From Lachnospiraceae bacterium (GTDB taxonomy: Bacteria > Bacillota > Clostridia > Lachnospirales > Lachnospiraceae): DNA of 64,000 bases. Both the position numbers and the translations under genes were made by a program. Location of the stretch: positions 1 through 64,000 of the forward strand of contig SVFT01000007.1 in the NCBI GenBank assembly GCA_015056735.1. The letters are read 5' to 3'. How positions within the stretch are numbered: the stretch's first letter is position 1; each line of letters begins with the position of its first letter. Below, piece by piece: positions 53,687-63,800 of the stretch. The notes under the pieces were generated by a model, which saw only the letters and a list, made by a program, of their open reading frames with translations, did not search any database and was not told the origin of the DNA.

Positions 53687-54799
53687 ATGCGCAAATTTGG
53701 TAGAATTGTTTTAGCGGCTTTACTGACTGCGGTTTTGACCGTGCCGGCATTTGTATTACCGCTGCAGGCTAAGAAGATTACGGAAGATTGGACGGAGAAG
53801 TCTGCGGAGATTCCGGTTGCGGAAGGTGTTACCTGCCAGACGATCGACGGGGTTCTTTACATCAGAGGAACCGGAGCGATCCCGGACTATACGAATGATA
53901 CGCTTTATACAAGACCCTGGAGCAATCATTTATTCCAGGCAGTCAACATTGATGAGACGATCACTTACATCGGCGCGAAAGCGTTCAAGAATTTCGGAAA
54001 GCTTCGTTTTATCAATGCATCCGTAAAGACTTATCTGTCCGGTTCGGATGTGTTTGAAAACATCTACGAGCAGCCGGCTGTTCGTCTTTCCGGCACGGAA
54101 GAGACCGTACAGATGCTCGGTGACAAGGTTCCTTATACAAGCCTCGGATCATGGGCGACCATGGCTTCGTCCAATGCAAACAACATGATCTATGTAACGG
54201 ATGACGGCGCTACAAAGAATCTGTTCAAGCAGAAAACAGATCCGTATCTGACATTCGTTTTCTCTGCCGACAACAGCGGCGCTGTATGGAAAGAGTACAC
54301 GGATTCCGATAAGAGAAAAGAAAACAAAGAAGAGAATGCTGCAAGAACCCACAGTGACAGAAAGCCTACATCATATACCAATGTATATGATCTGGTAGAA
54401 GCTCCTTCCGAAAAGAACCCGGAATTCGTATCTCCAATGCGCTTTGCGCCCGGTTACGAGAAGACCACGCAGGCTGTTACGGCCAAGAGATATCCGATGA
54501 GCAAAGGATACCTTGAACTCATGGCGTGGATTCTTACCAATACGCATGCGGATTACAACTACGGTGTATCCTATAACTGTTCGGTTGCATCTCCCGACAA
54601 GATCTATGATGCTTATGAAACACCGCAGAAATACGTGCTGCAGATTCCGGCATCTCTTCAGGCTCCCGGCAGAACATTCAAGGCCGTTGTTGTGAAAAAC
54701 GGGCAGCCGACAGTTCTTGACGATCTTGATCTGAATGATGCGACATTGACATTCGAGACCGCCTATGGCGTATACCAGATGAGCGTTATTTATAAATAA
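53687..54799 (+). CDS. Secreted protein with a BspA-like (LRR_5) segment
   Basis: A 370-aa secreted protein with a signal peptide (~1-28, ending LPLQA-K). The segment GVLYIRGTGAIPDYT followed by VNIDETITYIGAKAFKNF (~70-110) is one leucine-rich repeat of the type 5 (BspA-like) class seen in surface proteins of gut anaerobes. The rest, including a Lys/Glu-rich linker (~205-230), is not recognised. No C-terminal sorting signal is visible. The ATG at 53687 has GAAAGGAG upstream. It may be a reduced relative of the large repeat protein at the end of the window. Confidence 0.7.
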   Translation: MRKFGRIVLAALLTAVLTVPAFVLPLQAKKITEDWTEKSAEIPVAEGVTCQTIDGVLYIRGTGAIPDYTNDTLYTRPWSNHLFQAVNIDETITYIGAKAFKNFGKLRFINASVKTYLSGSDVFENIYEQPAVRLSGTEETVQMLGDKVPYTSLGSWATMASSNANNMIYVTDDGATKNLFKQKTDPYLTFVFSADNSGAVWKEYTDSDKRKENKEENAARTHSDRKPTSYTNVYDLVEAPSEKNPEFVSPMRFAPGYEKTTQAVTAKRYPMSKGYLELMAWILTNTHADYNYGVSYNCSVASPDKIYDAYETPQKYVLQIPASLQAPGRTFKAVVVKNGQPTVLDDLDLNDATLTFETAYGVYQMSVIYK

Positions 54800-54817
54800 A
54801 ATTACACAGGATTTTGC

Positions 54818-54851
54818 AAGGACCTATCCGTTTCGGAGAGGTCCTTTTTTT
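54818..54851 (+). terminator. Terminator after the secreted protein gene
   Basis: AAGGACCT / AGGTCCTT with an inner TCCG-TTT-CGGA hairpin and a run of T. Confidence 0.9.
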
Positions 54852-54887
54852 ATGTGTGCCGCGCGGGGAATTGCTTGTTTGCTTTGC

Positions 54888-54916
54888 TTGACAAGAATAC
54901 TTTAGCGGGATAAAAT
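54888..54916 (+). promoter_or_regulatory. Promoter of leuS
   Basis: TTGACA (54888-54893), a 17-base spacer and TAAAAT (54911-54916). The short leader of ~65 bases leaves no room for a T-box. Confidence 0.85.
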
Positions 54917-54987
54917 CTTATTGTGTGTATTGTAAAAACAGTACTTTTAGTACATGTTGAGTATAGAGGGAAAGAGGATCAAGGAGA

Positions 54988-57417
54988 ATGGCTGTACCTT
55001 ATAATCACAGAGAGATTGAAGAAAAATGGAGACAGGAGTGGGAGAAGAATCCGGTCAATGTTAATGACGGCAAGAAACCGAAATACTACTGTCTGGATAT
55101 GTTCCCTTACCCATCCGGAAACGGTCTGCATGTAGGCCACTGGAGAGGTTATGTTATTTCCGATGTGTGGAGCCGCTATAAGATGCTGAACGGCGGTCAC
55201 TACATCATTCATCCGATGGGATGGGATGCTTTTGGACTTCCGGCTGAAAACTACGCGATCAAGATGGGTGTTCATCCTGCAAAGTCTACGGCAGAGAATG
55301 TAAAGAATATCAAGCGTCAGATCAATCAGATCGCTGCGCTTTACGACTGGGATATGGAAGTGAATACGACAGATCCGGAGTTTTATAAATGGACGCAGTG
55401 GATTTTTGTCAAGATGTTCAAGGAAGGCCTTGCATACGAAAAGGAGATGCCGATCAACTGGTGTCCTTCCTGTAAGACGGGTCTTGCAAACGAAGAAGTC
55501 GTTAACGGTAAATGCGAACGCTGCGGTGCTGATGTTACAAAGAAGAATCTAAAACAGTGGATGCTCCGTATCACGAAATACGCGGATAGACTTCTTGCCG
55601 ATCTTGATAAGCTTGACTGGCCCGAAAAGGTTAAGAAGATGCAGACCGAGTGGATCGGCAAATCCTACGGCGCAGAGGTTGATTTTGCGGTAGAAGGCCG
55701 AGACGAGAAGATCACGGTTTATACAACGAGACCGGATACGCTCTATGGTGCGACATTTATGGTACTCGCACCGGAGCATAAGCTGGCCGCATCGCTTGCT
55801 ACACCGGAAACAAAGAAAGCGGTTGATGACTATATCTATGCAGCCTCCATGAAGTCCAATGTCGACAGAATGCAGGACAAGGAGAAGACCGGTGTATTCA
55901 CCGGCACCTATGCGATCAATCCGATCAACGGCGCGAAGGTTCCGATCTGGCTTTCCGATTATGTACTTGCGGATTACGGTACCGGGGCGATCATGTGCGT
56001 ACCTGCGCATGATGACAGAGACTTTGAATTCGCAACGAAATTTAATATTCCGATCATCCAGGTCATCGCAAAAGACGGCAAAGAGATCGAAAACATGACG
56101 GAAGCGTATACGGAGGCATCCGGCGTGATGATCAATTCCGGTGACTGGAATGGCATGGAGAGTGCCGTTCTGAAAAAAGAAGCGCCGATCATGATCGAAA
56201 AGAAGGGCTTCGGCAAGAAGACCGTAAACTATAAACTGCGTGACTGGGTATTCTCCCGTCAGCGTTACTGGGGTGAGCCGATCCCGATCGTTCACTGTGA
56301 GAAGTGCGGTTGTGTTCCGGTTCCGGAAGATCAGCTTCCGCTTCTCCTTCCCGAGGTTGAGTCCTATCAGCCGACCGGTACAGGAGAATCACCGCTCGCG
56401 GATATCAAAGAGTGGGTCAATACAACATGCCCGCAGTGTGGGGCTCCCGCGAAGCGTGAGACCAATACAATGCCGCAGTGGGCAGGGTCTTCCTGGTATT
56501 TCCTGCGCTATGTAGACAGCAAGAACAAGAACGAGCTGGTAAGCAAAGAGAAAGCCGATAAGTATCTTCCCGTTGATATGTATATCGGTGGTGTGGAACA
56601 TGCGGTCCTGCATCTGCTTTACTCCAGATTCTATACAAAATTCCTGCATGACATCGGCGTGGTGGACTTTGATGAGCCGTTTAAGAAGCTCTTCAATCAG
56701 GGCATGGTATGCGGTCGCGACAAGGTAACAGGTGCTGCGACCAAGATGAGCAAGTCGCTTGGCAACATCGTATCACCGGATGACATTGTAAGAGATTACG
56801 GATGCGATTCCCTCCGTATGTATGAGCTGTTTATCGGACCGCCGGAGCTTGATTCCATCTGGGACGATCGCGGCATGGAAGGGATCTATCGTTTCCTTAC
56901 CAAGTTCTGGAGACTCGTTCAGGACAATGCACCGCTTGATGCAAAGGAAACGGATGAACTTGTAAAGATCCGTCATAAGATGACCTTTGATATCACACAG
57001 CGTCTTGAGAATTTCAGTTTGAATACGGTTGTTTCCGGTTTCATGGAATACACCAATAAGCTCGTTGAGATGGCCAAGAACGGCGGCGTTGATCGTGAGA
57101 CGCTTCGTACGGCAGTAATCCTGCTTGCACCGTTTGCACCGCACATTTCCGAAGAACTGTGGCGCGTGCTCGGCGGAACAGATTCTGTATTCCATGCAGT
57201 ATGGCCCAAGGCTGATGAGGCAGCGATGGCTGACGATGAGGTGGAGATCGCAGTTCAGGTGAACGGCAAGACGCGTTGTGTCATCAACGTGGCAAAAGAT
57301 ATCGCAAAGGATGATGCGATCGCAAAAGCGAAAGAAGCACTTGGCAACAGACTGAGCGGTAACGTGATCAAAGAGATCTATGTTCCCGGTAAGATTATCA
57401 ATATCGTAGCAAAATAG
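54988..57417 (+). CDS. leuS: Leucyl-tRNA synthetase
   Basis: An 809-aa class I synthetase. The HIGH motif is LHVGHWRGY (~48-56) and the KMSKS loop starts near Lys586. The CP1 editing domain lies between (~220-420, with [12 protein letters not shown]). Cysteine pairs [13 protein letters not shown] and CERCG (~160-185) form the zinc module. A window neighbour, tRNA-Leu(CAA), is one of its substrates. AGAGG, 10 bases before the ATG, is the likely ribosome site. Confidence 0.97.
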   Translation: MAVPYNHREIEEKWRQEWEKNPVNVNDGKKPKYYCLDMFPYPSGNGLHVGHWRGYVISDVWSRYKMLNGGHYIIHPMGWDAFGLPAENYAIKMGVHPAKSTAENVKNIKRQINQIAALYDWDMEVNTTDPEFYKWTQWIFVKMFKEGLAYEKEMPINWCPSCKTGLANEEVVNGKCERCGADVTKKNLKQWMLRITKYADRLLADLDKLDWPEKVKKMQTEWIGKSYGAEVDFAVEGRDEKITVYTTRPDTLYGATFMVLAPEHKLAASLATPETKKAVDDYIYAASMKSNVDRMQDKEKTGVFTGTYAINPINGAKVPIWLSDYVLADYGTGAIMCVPAHDDRDFEFATKFNIPIIQVIAKDGKEIENMTEAYTEASGVMINSGDWNGMESAVLKKEAPIMIEKKGFGKKTVNYKLRDWVFSRQRYWGEPIPIVHCEKCGCVPVPEDQLPLLLPEVESYQPTGTGESPLADIKEWVNTTCPQCGAPAKRETNTMPQWAGSSWYFLRYVDSKNKNELVSKEKADKYLPVDMYIGGVEHAVLHLLYSRFYTKFLHDIGVVDFDEPFKKLFNQGMVCGRDKVTGAATKMSKSLGNIVSPDDIVRDYGCDSLRMYELFIGPPELDSIWDDRGMEGIYRFLTKFWRLVQDNAPLDAKETDELVKIRHKMTFDITQRLENFSLNTVVSGFMEYTNKLVEMAKNGGVDRETLRTAVILLAPFAPHISEELWRVLGGTDSVFHAVWPKADEAAMADDEVEIAVQVNGKTRCVINVAKDIAKDDAIAKAKEALGNRLSGNVIKEIYVPGKIINIVAK

Positions 57418-57462
57418 GTAGTTGCGCATTTAGCGTGACGTTTTCTTGATGGGAGTTCGTAT

Positions 57463-58131
57463 ATGAGTGCGAGGGACAGCGTTGTTTTGCTTATGAATTG
57501 TGACGAAGAGGACAGAAATCATTATTCTGCACTCTTGATGAACGAAGGTTATAAGGTAATTGCTTCTGCGGATGGGAAAGAGACCTTCTCATATCTGAAG
57601 GCGGATCCTTATGTTCCGGACATACTGATCACCGGCGTTCATGCGCCCGTGATCTCAGGTGTTGAGCTTTTGCAGCTCATCAAGCTGTCACAGCGTCTTC
57701 GAAAGATTCCGGTTGTAGTTGTTTTGAACGATGAGAGTGAGGCCGATGTGAACGATCTGCTTCAGATCGGTGCGGAAGACATTATCATCAAACCTCTGCA
57801 TGACACGTTTTTCCTGAATCGCGTCAAGAATACGATCCTTGGTAACCAGCGGATCACCTGTAACAATATCATGGAAGATATCGTGGGACGAGAGATCGAG
57901 AAGCACATTGAAACGTATGGTATCTGCAAGTGCAGGATGTGCAAGCGCGATCTGCTTGCTATGTCCTTAAACCGCATCAAGCCGCGCTATGTCAGCACGG
58001 AGAAGGGCAAGCTGATCTCCGAGATCGAGAAGAAGTCCAATGACAATATGCCGGATATTGTGCGTGTGATCGCAGACTGTGCGTTGACGATCAAGAAGAA
58101 TCCCCGCCATATGCCACATCATGTCGAGTAG
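57463..58131 (+). CDS. Degenerate receiver fused to a ComFB domain
   Basis: A 222-aa cytoplasmic protein. Residues ~6-125 follow the receiver fold: the acidic pocket DEED and the conserved Lys (IIKPL) are present, but the phospho-acceptor Asp is replaced by Gly58 (ITGVHAP), so it should not be phosphorylated in the usual way. Residues ~134-222 match the ComFB family: IVGREIEKHIETYG, a Cys cluster (155, 157, 160), LALNR-like SLNRIKPRYV and the closing KKNPRH. ComFB proteins are reported cyclic-dinucleotide receptors. It starts 45 bases after leuS with GGGAG upstream and ends at a terminator. Confidence 0.85.
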   Translation: MSARDSVVLLMNCDEEDRNHYSALLMNEGYKVIASADGKETFSYLKADPYVPDILITGVHAPVISGVELLQLIKLSQRLRKIPVVVVLNDESEADVNDLLQIGAEDIIIKPLHDTFFLNRVKNTILGNQRITCNNIMEDIVGREIEKHIETYGICKCRMCKRDLLAMSLNRIKPRYVSTEKGKLISEIEKKSNDNMPDIVRVIADCALTIKKNPRHMPHHVE

Positions 58132-58176
58132 GCTGCGTGCAAGATCAATATGATAAGAATATGATAATAGGCATAA

Positions 58177-58216
58177 GAACCCCGTTTCAATAACGATACG
58201 GGGTTCATTTATATTT
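58177..58216 (+). terminator. Terminator after the receiver-ComFB gene
   Basis: GAACCCCGT / ACGGGGTTC (9 bp) with a 12-base loop and an AT-rich tail (atttatattt). Confidence 0.8.
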
Positions 58217-58228
58217 AGAAAAAGTCAG

Positions 58229-58257
58229 TTGACGGGCATGAGGCTAAACAATACAAT
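58229..58257 (+). promoter_or_regulatory. Promoter of the orphan binding lipoprotein
   Basis: TTGACG (58229-58234), a 17-base spacer and TACAAT (58252-58257), ~40 bases before the ATG. Confidence 0.8.
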
Positions 58258-58298
58258 CAAATTAACAGATCGTTCTGCCTTTGTTGAGAGGATTGCAT

Positions 58299-59729
58299 AT
58301 GCGCATTAAAAAATCTGTTTCGCTTGTCATAGCAGTATTTGTGTCCCTGTTACTCATTGCATGCGGTTCTGCGGCGGCAGATGACAAGAGCTCGGCTACG
58401 ACAGCTGCGGAAAAAGTGGATAAAACTGTTGATACGCCTTCTGAAGAGCCGACAGATGCGACGCGCCTTCTGCTACCTGAGAACAAGGTGACCGGGGATA
58501 TCACAAGAGAAGATGCTTTTGTTGTTTGGGGATGGAACACTGACTTTGAGGCACTTGAAGATCTTCTGACAAAGAAGCATCCGGAATACGCAGACAGACT
58601 TGTGTTTGTGAACTGCGGCGGCTCCGCTACCTATCAGGATAAGATCGATGATCTTCTGGGATTCACAGATGACCGCCTTTACCCGGATCTGATCCTTTTG
58701 GAAGCGGGCTATGTACAGAAGTATGTCCTTTCGGATGATCTGCTTCCGCTTTCCGAAGTGGGTATTACGTCAGCCGACCTGGCTGACCAGTTCCAATACA
58801 ATATCGATCTCGGAAGCGATAAGAATGGTGTGCAGAAGGCTTCCTTCTGGCAGGCAACACCCGGTGCATTTTGCGTCAGAGCGGATTTGGCCGGGAAGTG
58901 GCTGGACACGACAGATCGGGAAGAACTGCAGAAGATCTTTTCTTCTTGGGACAGTATTCTCGGCGCTGCAAAGAAGGTGAACGAAGCGTCCGGCGGAAAA
59001 GTAAAACTGTTTGCCGGTTACGATGATCTGAAATACATTTTCTTAAACGGCAGCCGCTCACAGGGCTGGTATGATGAGTCCGGGACCATCAAAATGGATG
59101 ATGCCATGAAATCGTATATGGAGTTTTCCAAGGAACTCTACAGTGAGAAACTGACATATAATACGGATATGTGGAGCCCTGACTGGGAGGCGCTTAAGGA
59201 TGGAGACGGGGAGCAGACAGATGCAGCTCTTGCCTTTTGCGGATGCCCCTGGTATACATACTGGTGCCTGACGGATACATGGAACGGCAACACGATCCTT
59301 GTTGATGCGCCTGTTCGTTTTTACTGGGGCGGTACAGGCCTTGCCGCGACTAAAGGATGCTCCGATAAGGAAATGGCGGGTCAGATCATCAAAGACTGTA
59401 CCTGCGACAAGAACTTCATGATCAAGATCTTTCAGAAAAACGGTGACTTTGTCAACAACACTGCATCCGTTCATGACATCGTTGCAAATAAGCTGGAAGG
59501 AACCTCACCTTTCAAGGCTTTCGGCGATCAGAGCATTCCGGAGTTTTTCTTAACACGGGGTGATGGGATCGATGTATCTCTTGTGCGTCCCGAAGATGCG
59601 GACATCAATGAGATCTATTTTCCTGCAGCCGTCAGAAGCTACGTGACAGGAGAGAAAGACCTTGATGTGGCGATAAAAGATTTCAGCTCATCCGTTCATG
59701 ACCGGTTCCCGGATCTGAAAGCCGAATAG
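58299..59729 (+). CDS. Extracellular solute-binding lipoprotein (orphan)
   Basis: A 476-aa family 1-type binding protein with a lipobox ending LIAC near residue 23 and a Ser/Thr/Ala-rich linker (~24-55). The fold resembles ABC sugar- or oligosaccharide-binding proteins: strands for the first lobe (VVWGWNTDFEALEDLL) and a Trp/Tyr-rich ligand region (CGCPWYTYWCLTDTW, ~310). No permease or ATPase is adjacent, and it is monocistronic. The ligand is unknown. The ATG at 58299 has GAGAGGA upstream. Confidence 0.82.
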   Translation: MRIKKSVSLVIAVFVSLLLIACGSAAADDKSSATTAAEKVDKTVDTPSEEPTDATRLLLPENKVTGDITREDAFVVWGWNTDFEALEDLLTKKHPEYADRLVFVNCGGSATYQDKIDDLLGFTDDRLYPDLILLEAGYVQKYVLSDDLLPLSEVGITSADLADQFQYNIDLGSDKNGVQKASFWQATPGAFCVRADLAGKWLDTTDREELQKIFSSWDSILGAAKKVNEASGGKVKLFAGYDDLKYIFLNGSRSQGWYDESGTIKMDDAMKSYMEFSKELYSEKLTYNTDMWSPDWEALKDGDGEQTDAALAFCGCPWYTYWCLTDTWNGNTILVDAPVRFYWGGTGLAATKGCSDKEMAGQIIKDCTCDKNFMIKIFQKNGDFVNNTASVHDIVANKLEGTSPFKAFGDQSIPEFFLTRGDGIDVSLVRPEDADINEIYFPAAVRSYVTGEKDLDVAIKDFSSSVHDRFPDLKAE

Positions 59730-59748
59730 CAGAATATGATACAAAGCG

Positions 59749-59790
59749 GCGCTTGCTCCGATTTACAGAGCAAGCGCTTTTGATTTTTAT
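59749..59790 (+). terminator. Terminator after the orphan binding lipoprotein
   Basis: GCGCTTGCTC / GAGCAAGCGC (10 bp, 9-base loop) followed by TTTTGATTTTTAT. Confidence 0.9.
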
Positions 59791-59839
59791 CAGGGGAAAA
59801 AGATATGCTTGGCTCGATGGCTATATGTTGATATTATAC

Positions 59840-59867
59840 TTGCTTTTTTTACAAGATTTAGTACAAT
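59840..59867 (+). promoter_or_regulatory. Promoter of the sortase-LRR operon
   Basis: TTGCTT (59840-59845), a 16-base spacer and TACAAT (59862-59867). The start, ~59874, leaves only ~9 bases before the ATG, so the mRNA is nearly leaderless. Confidence 0.6.
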
Positions 59868-59882
59868 ATATTGTAGTATGAA

Positions 59883-60800
59883 ATGACTATGGGTAAGTGT
59901 GCCCGTCGGGGAAGGGAGCGTCAGGAGCAGTTGGCGAAAAAGAATAAGCGTGACCGTGAATGGGAAGAAAAACTGTCCGGTTACGATGATGAAATGAAAG
60001 AAGCCATCCTGGCACAGCTCAAAAAGCGGGAGCGGATCAGAAAACTCACCTCCTTTCTTTGCATCGTTCTTGCGGTCGGCTGCCTTGGCTATTTCGGGGC
60101 ATATTACTATTTCCATGAAAGGACGTCAGCGGATACGGAAGCCCTTGCATCCATGAAGATCGCAAGCGGAAACGTGCAGACATCACTTGCCTATACGCTT
60201 GCTGCCGACAGAGGGGCACCGATACTTGATGAGTATGTAAATCTACTTGCCAAGAATAAAAACCTAATCGGATGGCTCAAAATTGACGATACAAATATTG
60301 ATTATCCTGTCATGCAGAACGGCGACCGTGAATATTATCTGACACACAACTTCAATCAGGAGTCGGATAAGAACGGCTGCATCTTTATGGATCCGGACTG
60401 CGATGTGCTGCAGCCGAGTACGAATCTGATCGTATACGGGCATCATATGTCTTCAGGCAAGATGTTCGGTAAGCTTGATCTTTATAAGGATCGTGAGTAT
60501 ATGAAGGCGCATGATACGATCCAATTCGATACGATCTATGAAAAGGGAATCTATAAAGTAGCTTACGTGTTTATGGATGAAGTGCATGCAGATAACGAAG
60601 TTACGTTCAAATACTATCAGTTCATTGATGCAAACTCGGAAGAAGAGTTCAATTCAAATATCAGCGCGATCGAAAAGATGGCGCTGTTTGGTGCGAATGT
60701 CAGTGTTTCCTATGGGGACAGACTGTTGACACTTTCCACCTGTGACAAAACAGAGACCAAAGACGGCAGATTTGTAATACTGGCTAAGAAAATCGGTTGA
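59883..60800 (+). CDS. srtB: Class B sortase
   Basis: A membrane-anchored transpeptidase that joins surface proteins to the wall. A basic, coiled-coil-like N-terminus (~1-50) precedes one membrane helix (~52-75) and the sortase fold: catalytic His187 (YGHHM), Cys287 (LSTCDK) and Arg296 (DGRF). The class is B by the TLSTC motif and inserted helix region. The ATG at 59883 has no clear ribosome site. The gene for a huge secreted repeat protein follows after 18 bases, the probable substrate. Confidence 0.92.
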   Translation: MTMGKCARRGRERQEQLAKKNKRDREWEEKLSGYDDEMKEAILAQLKKRERIRKLTSFLCIVLAVGCLGYFGAYYYFHERTSADTEALASMKIASGNVQTSLAYTLAADRGAPILDEYVNLLAKNKNLIGWLKIDDTNIDYPVMQNGDREYYLTHNFNQESDKNGCIFMDPDCDVLQPSTNLIVYGHHMSSGKMFGKLDLYKDREYMKAHDTIQFDTIYEKGIYKVAYVFMDEVHADNEVTFKYYQFIDANSEEEFNSNISAIEKMALFGANVSVSYGDRLLTLSTCDKTETKDGRFVILAKKIG

Positions 60801-60818
60801 TCAAAGAGGGAAGGCAGC

Positions 60819-63800
60819 ATGGCCAAAGAAAAGAAAGCAAGAAAGAGAATATTTGACAGAAGGACCCGCCGTATCTCGGCGACGTGCCTTTTGATCACAT
60901 CCCTTGCGGTTGCATCCATTCCAGTTCCCGGAAATGAGGCGGCAGGACATCAGGAGTATGCAACGACCAGCTATCGTGATGCATCGGATTTTGATTTTGA
61001 TTACGATATCGGCTCAGGTGGTACCGGTACGGCATATACGGATACGACCAGACCGAAGATGACATTTCCCAGTGCTGTCGATCTTTCCGTTCCCACTAAG
61101 ACGGGTTCGGATTATGACGAAGAAGTGGCTGGGACAGCTAAATGGAGCGGCACGATCTTCTATAGCGGCAACACTCCATTCTATCAGAAGCAGTTTTTGA
61201 TCCGTGATTACTCTACACATCCCATTATCATTGCTTATAACAGCAGTATTTTAAAAGAGACGCTCGATATTCCGGAAACGGCCTTCCTGAATTATGCTGT
61301 TATTCCGAAGGATTGTTATGACAAGTTTTTAGGTTATATCGGTGATATTACCGTTCAGATGACCGATCCGGATGATGCATATCCTGTGGTCACCGCTGCG
61401 GGAACGTCTTATCCGGAATGTGTTACGAACAACTGCGTATACAAGTGGAATACGAGAGTCACCCCGTATACGATCTCAACGCAGTACAAGCTGGAAGGTA
61501 TCCAGCTTGCCAATCTGATAAAAAAATATCTGCCACAGGATTATAATTCTTACAGAAGTCAGTATGAAGCCTGGGAAAGTGCGGATCCGGCCACACGCCC
61601 TGCAACCGGGCCTGTCGGCACATTTTCCTTAAGTAACATGGGCGACTACGCGCTTGAATTCTTTTGTGATGCAGCGCTTGCACCGGATGCTTCTGTCGGT
61701 GCCAATGTTGACCTTCGCGGCTGTAAACTTGTGATGGTATATGATTCCGATGCGTCGGCAGGAGGCGAGCAGCGAATCTATATACCGCAGGTGAAGAATA
61801 AGGATGATCCGACCTCTTACAATTCACAGTCACTGGAGATTGATGAGAGTGGTTTTATCTGTTCGGAGAGAACAGGATTTATCGAAGGAATCGCCGATCA
61901 TGTCTTTGAAGGCATCAGCAATGTAAGAGAGATCACTTGCCCCAAGGGGCTTTACTATATCGGAAACTATGCATTCCAGAATTCGTCCATGATGACAAAG
62001 ATCTCGGTTGCCGGATTGCAAAAGATCGGAACACGTGCGTTCTATAATTGTACGTCTTTGCAGCAGGTTGAATTTGATCAGAACTATCTGGGCGCACTGA
62101 ATGCGATCGGTATGGAAGCATTTTCCGGTTCTGCGTTAACGGGCTTTACGGTACCGTACAAGGTTACGGAAATCGGAGACGGCGCTTTTGCCAAATGCTC
62201 CAATCTGACGAGTCTCTCTTTTGTAGACGGACAGTATGACACCGGCGGAATGGATATCGGTGATTATGCTTTCTATGATTGCGGAAAGCTTGCAACCGTG
62301 TCCTGGGGAGATGCATCGGATTTCATCACTTCACTCGGAAAGGCCTGCTTTGCAATGTCGTCCGGTGAAGGCGCCATGACGGATTTTACGTTCCCGAGAG
62401 GGCTTGATACGTCCTGGAACAATGACTATCTGCTTGCGGGTAGAGGTGGCTTAAAGACGGCAACACTGAGTTTTGCCAATTATGGTTACCGATCGGATGC
62501 AACGCTTCCCGATAAGACGTTTTATAACTGTTATAACCTGGATTATGTGGATTTTTCCGGTGGTGCTACCTCCGCTACGCAGACGTGCGGCAGACTGAAA
62601 TATGATTATTATGATACATCATCAGCTCCGCCTGCGAATCCGAAGGGTCTTTTCTACGAAGTGACCAATCCGGACTTTTATGTGCGCGGTCCGCAGCTTG
62701 ATTACAAGATGAATACGGCACTACCTCGCTCCAGCACGTGGGATGCAAAGACCATGGTATCGGATGTCGTACCGTATCTGTACTTTGGGTCTGATGGCAA
62801 GGAATACTATGAAGTTGCGGATAAGACGAACCATTACCTTCTCGCGATTACAAAAGCGGACGGTATCCTGCAGTCCTGCAGTGCATATCCGGAAGGCTCG
62901 TCCGTAACGACCGTCACTGTTCCCGCTACTGTAGGAGGGACAGCGGTTACAGGCATTGCGAGCGGATGCTTTGGTGAACATATCAAGTCAACCATGAAGG
63001 AGCTGATCTTCGAGGATGGCAGTAAGATCGCAACCATTGCCTCGAGTGCTCTTGCCGATTGTAAAGAACTCAAATCCGTTTCGATCGGCGACAGCGTAAA
63101 GACGATCGAGGCAGAAGCGTTTGCAAACTGTCCGAAGCTGACCAAGATCACGATCGGTCCCAATGTTGAAACAGTCGGAGAGCGAGCGTTTGTTAACTGC
63201 GCATCATCATCGAGCGATGATGTGAATGTGAAGTTCGTATCACCGAGTGATGCGTCAAAATACGAGAAGCTGACGATCGGAACCAACGCATTTACAACGA
63301 ATGGTAATCCGCTTATATTCCATGGCGATATTGTAGTCGGTTATGCACCGTACGAATTTGCAATGGATCCGAATGTGTATGCCAAGGAAGCGACCGGCCT
63401 TCGTATCTGTTATAAGACTGATGATCCGACTAATCTGACGGTCATTCAAAACAATGCGACCGGTCAGCCGACACTTGTCGATTATCCGTTCTATAACGAT
63501 ATGGATAAGGATAATGCAGATTATCTGACAGAAGTAGAGAAGACGTTTAACGAGCAATATGCCGCGCCGGGGTATGATGTTTACCGTGATGATTATGCGG
63601 TTGCTCTTGGCTATAAGAACGGAACCAAGACACTTGCGGATGTACAGGCCCAGAAAGCGCTTTCCTCCAATTCCGACTTTATTGCGGCAGTTGATGGCGG
63701 AAAGACGGCCGATGAGATCCTTGCAGCTGCAGACGGTCCCTGGCGGTCCAGTCATCGCAATACGGCGGATACGGCATGGGTAGACGGATACTGGTATGAC

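Noticed and set aside
54800-54987. T-box leader before leuS
   Set aside because: No GGTGG-type T-box sequence or specifier stem; the leader is only ~65 bases.
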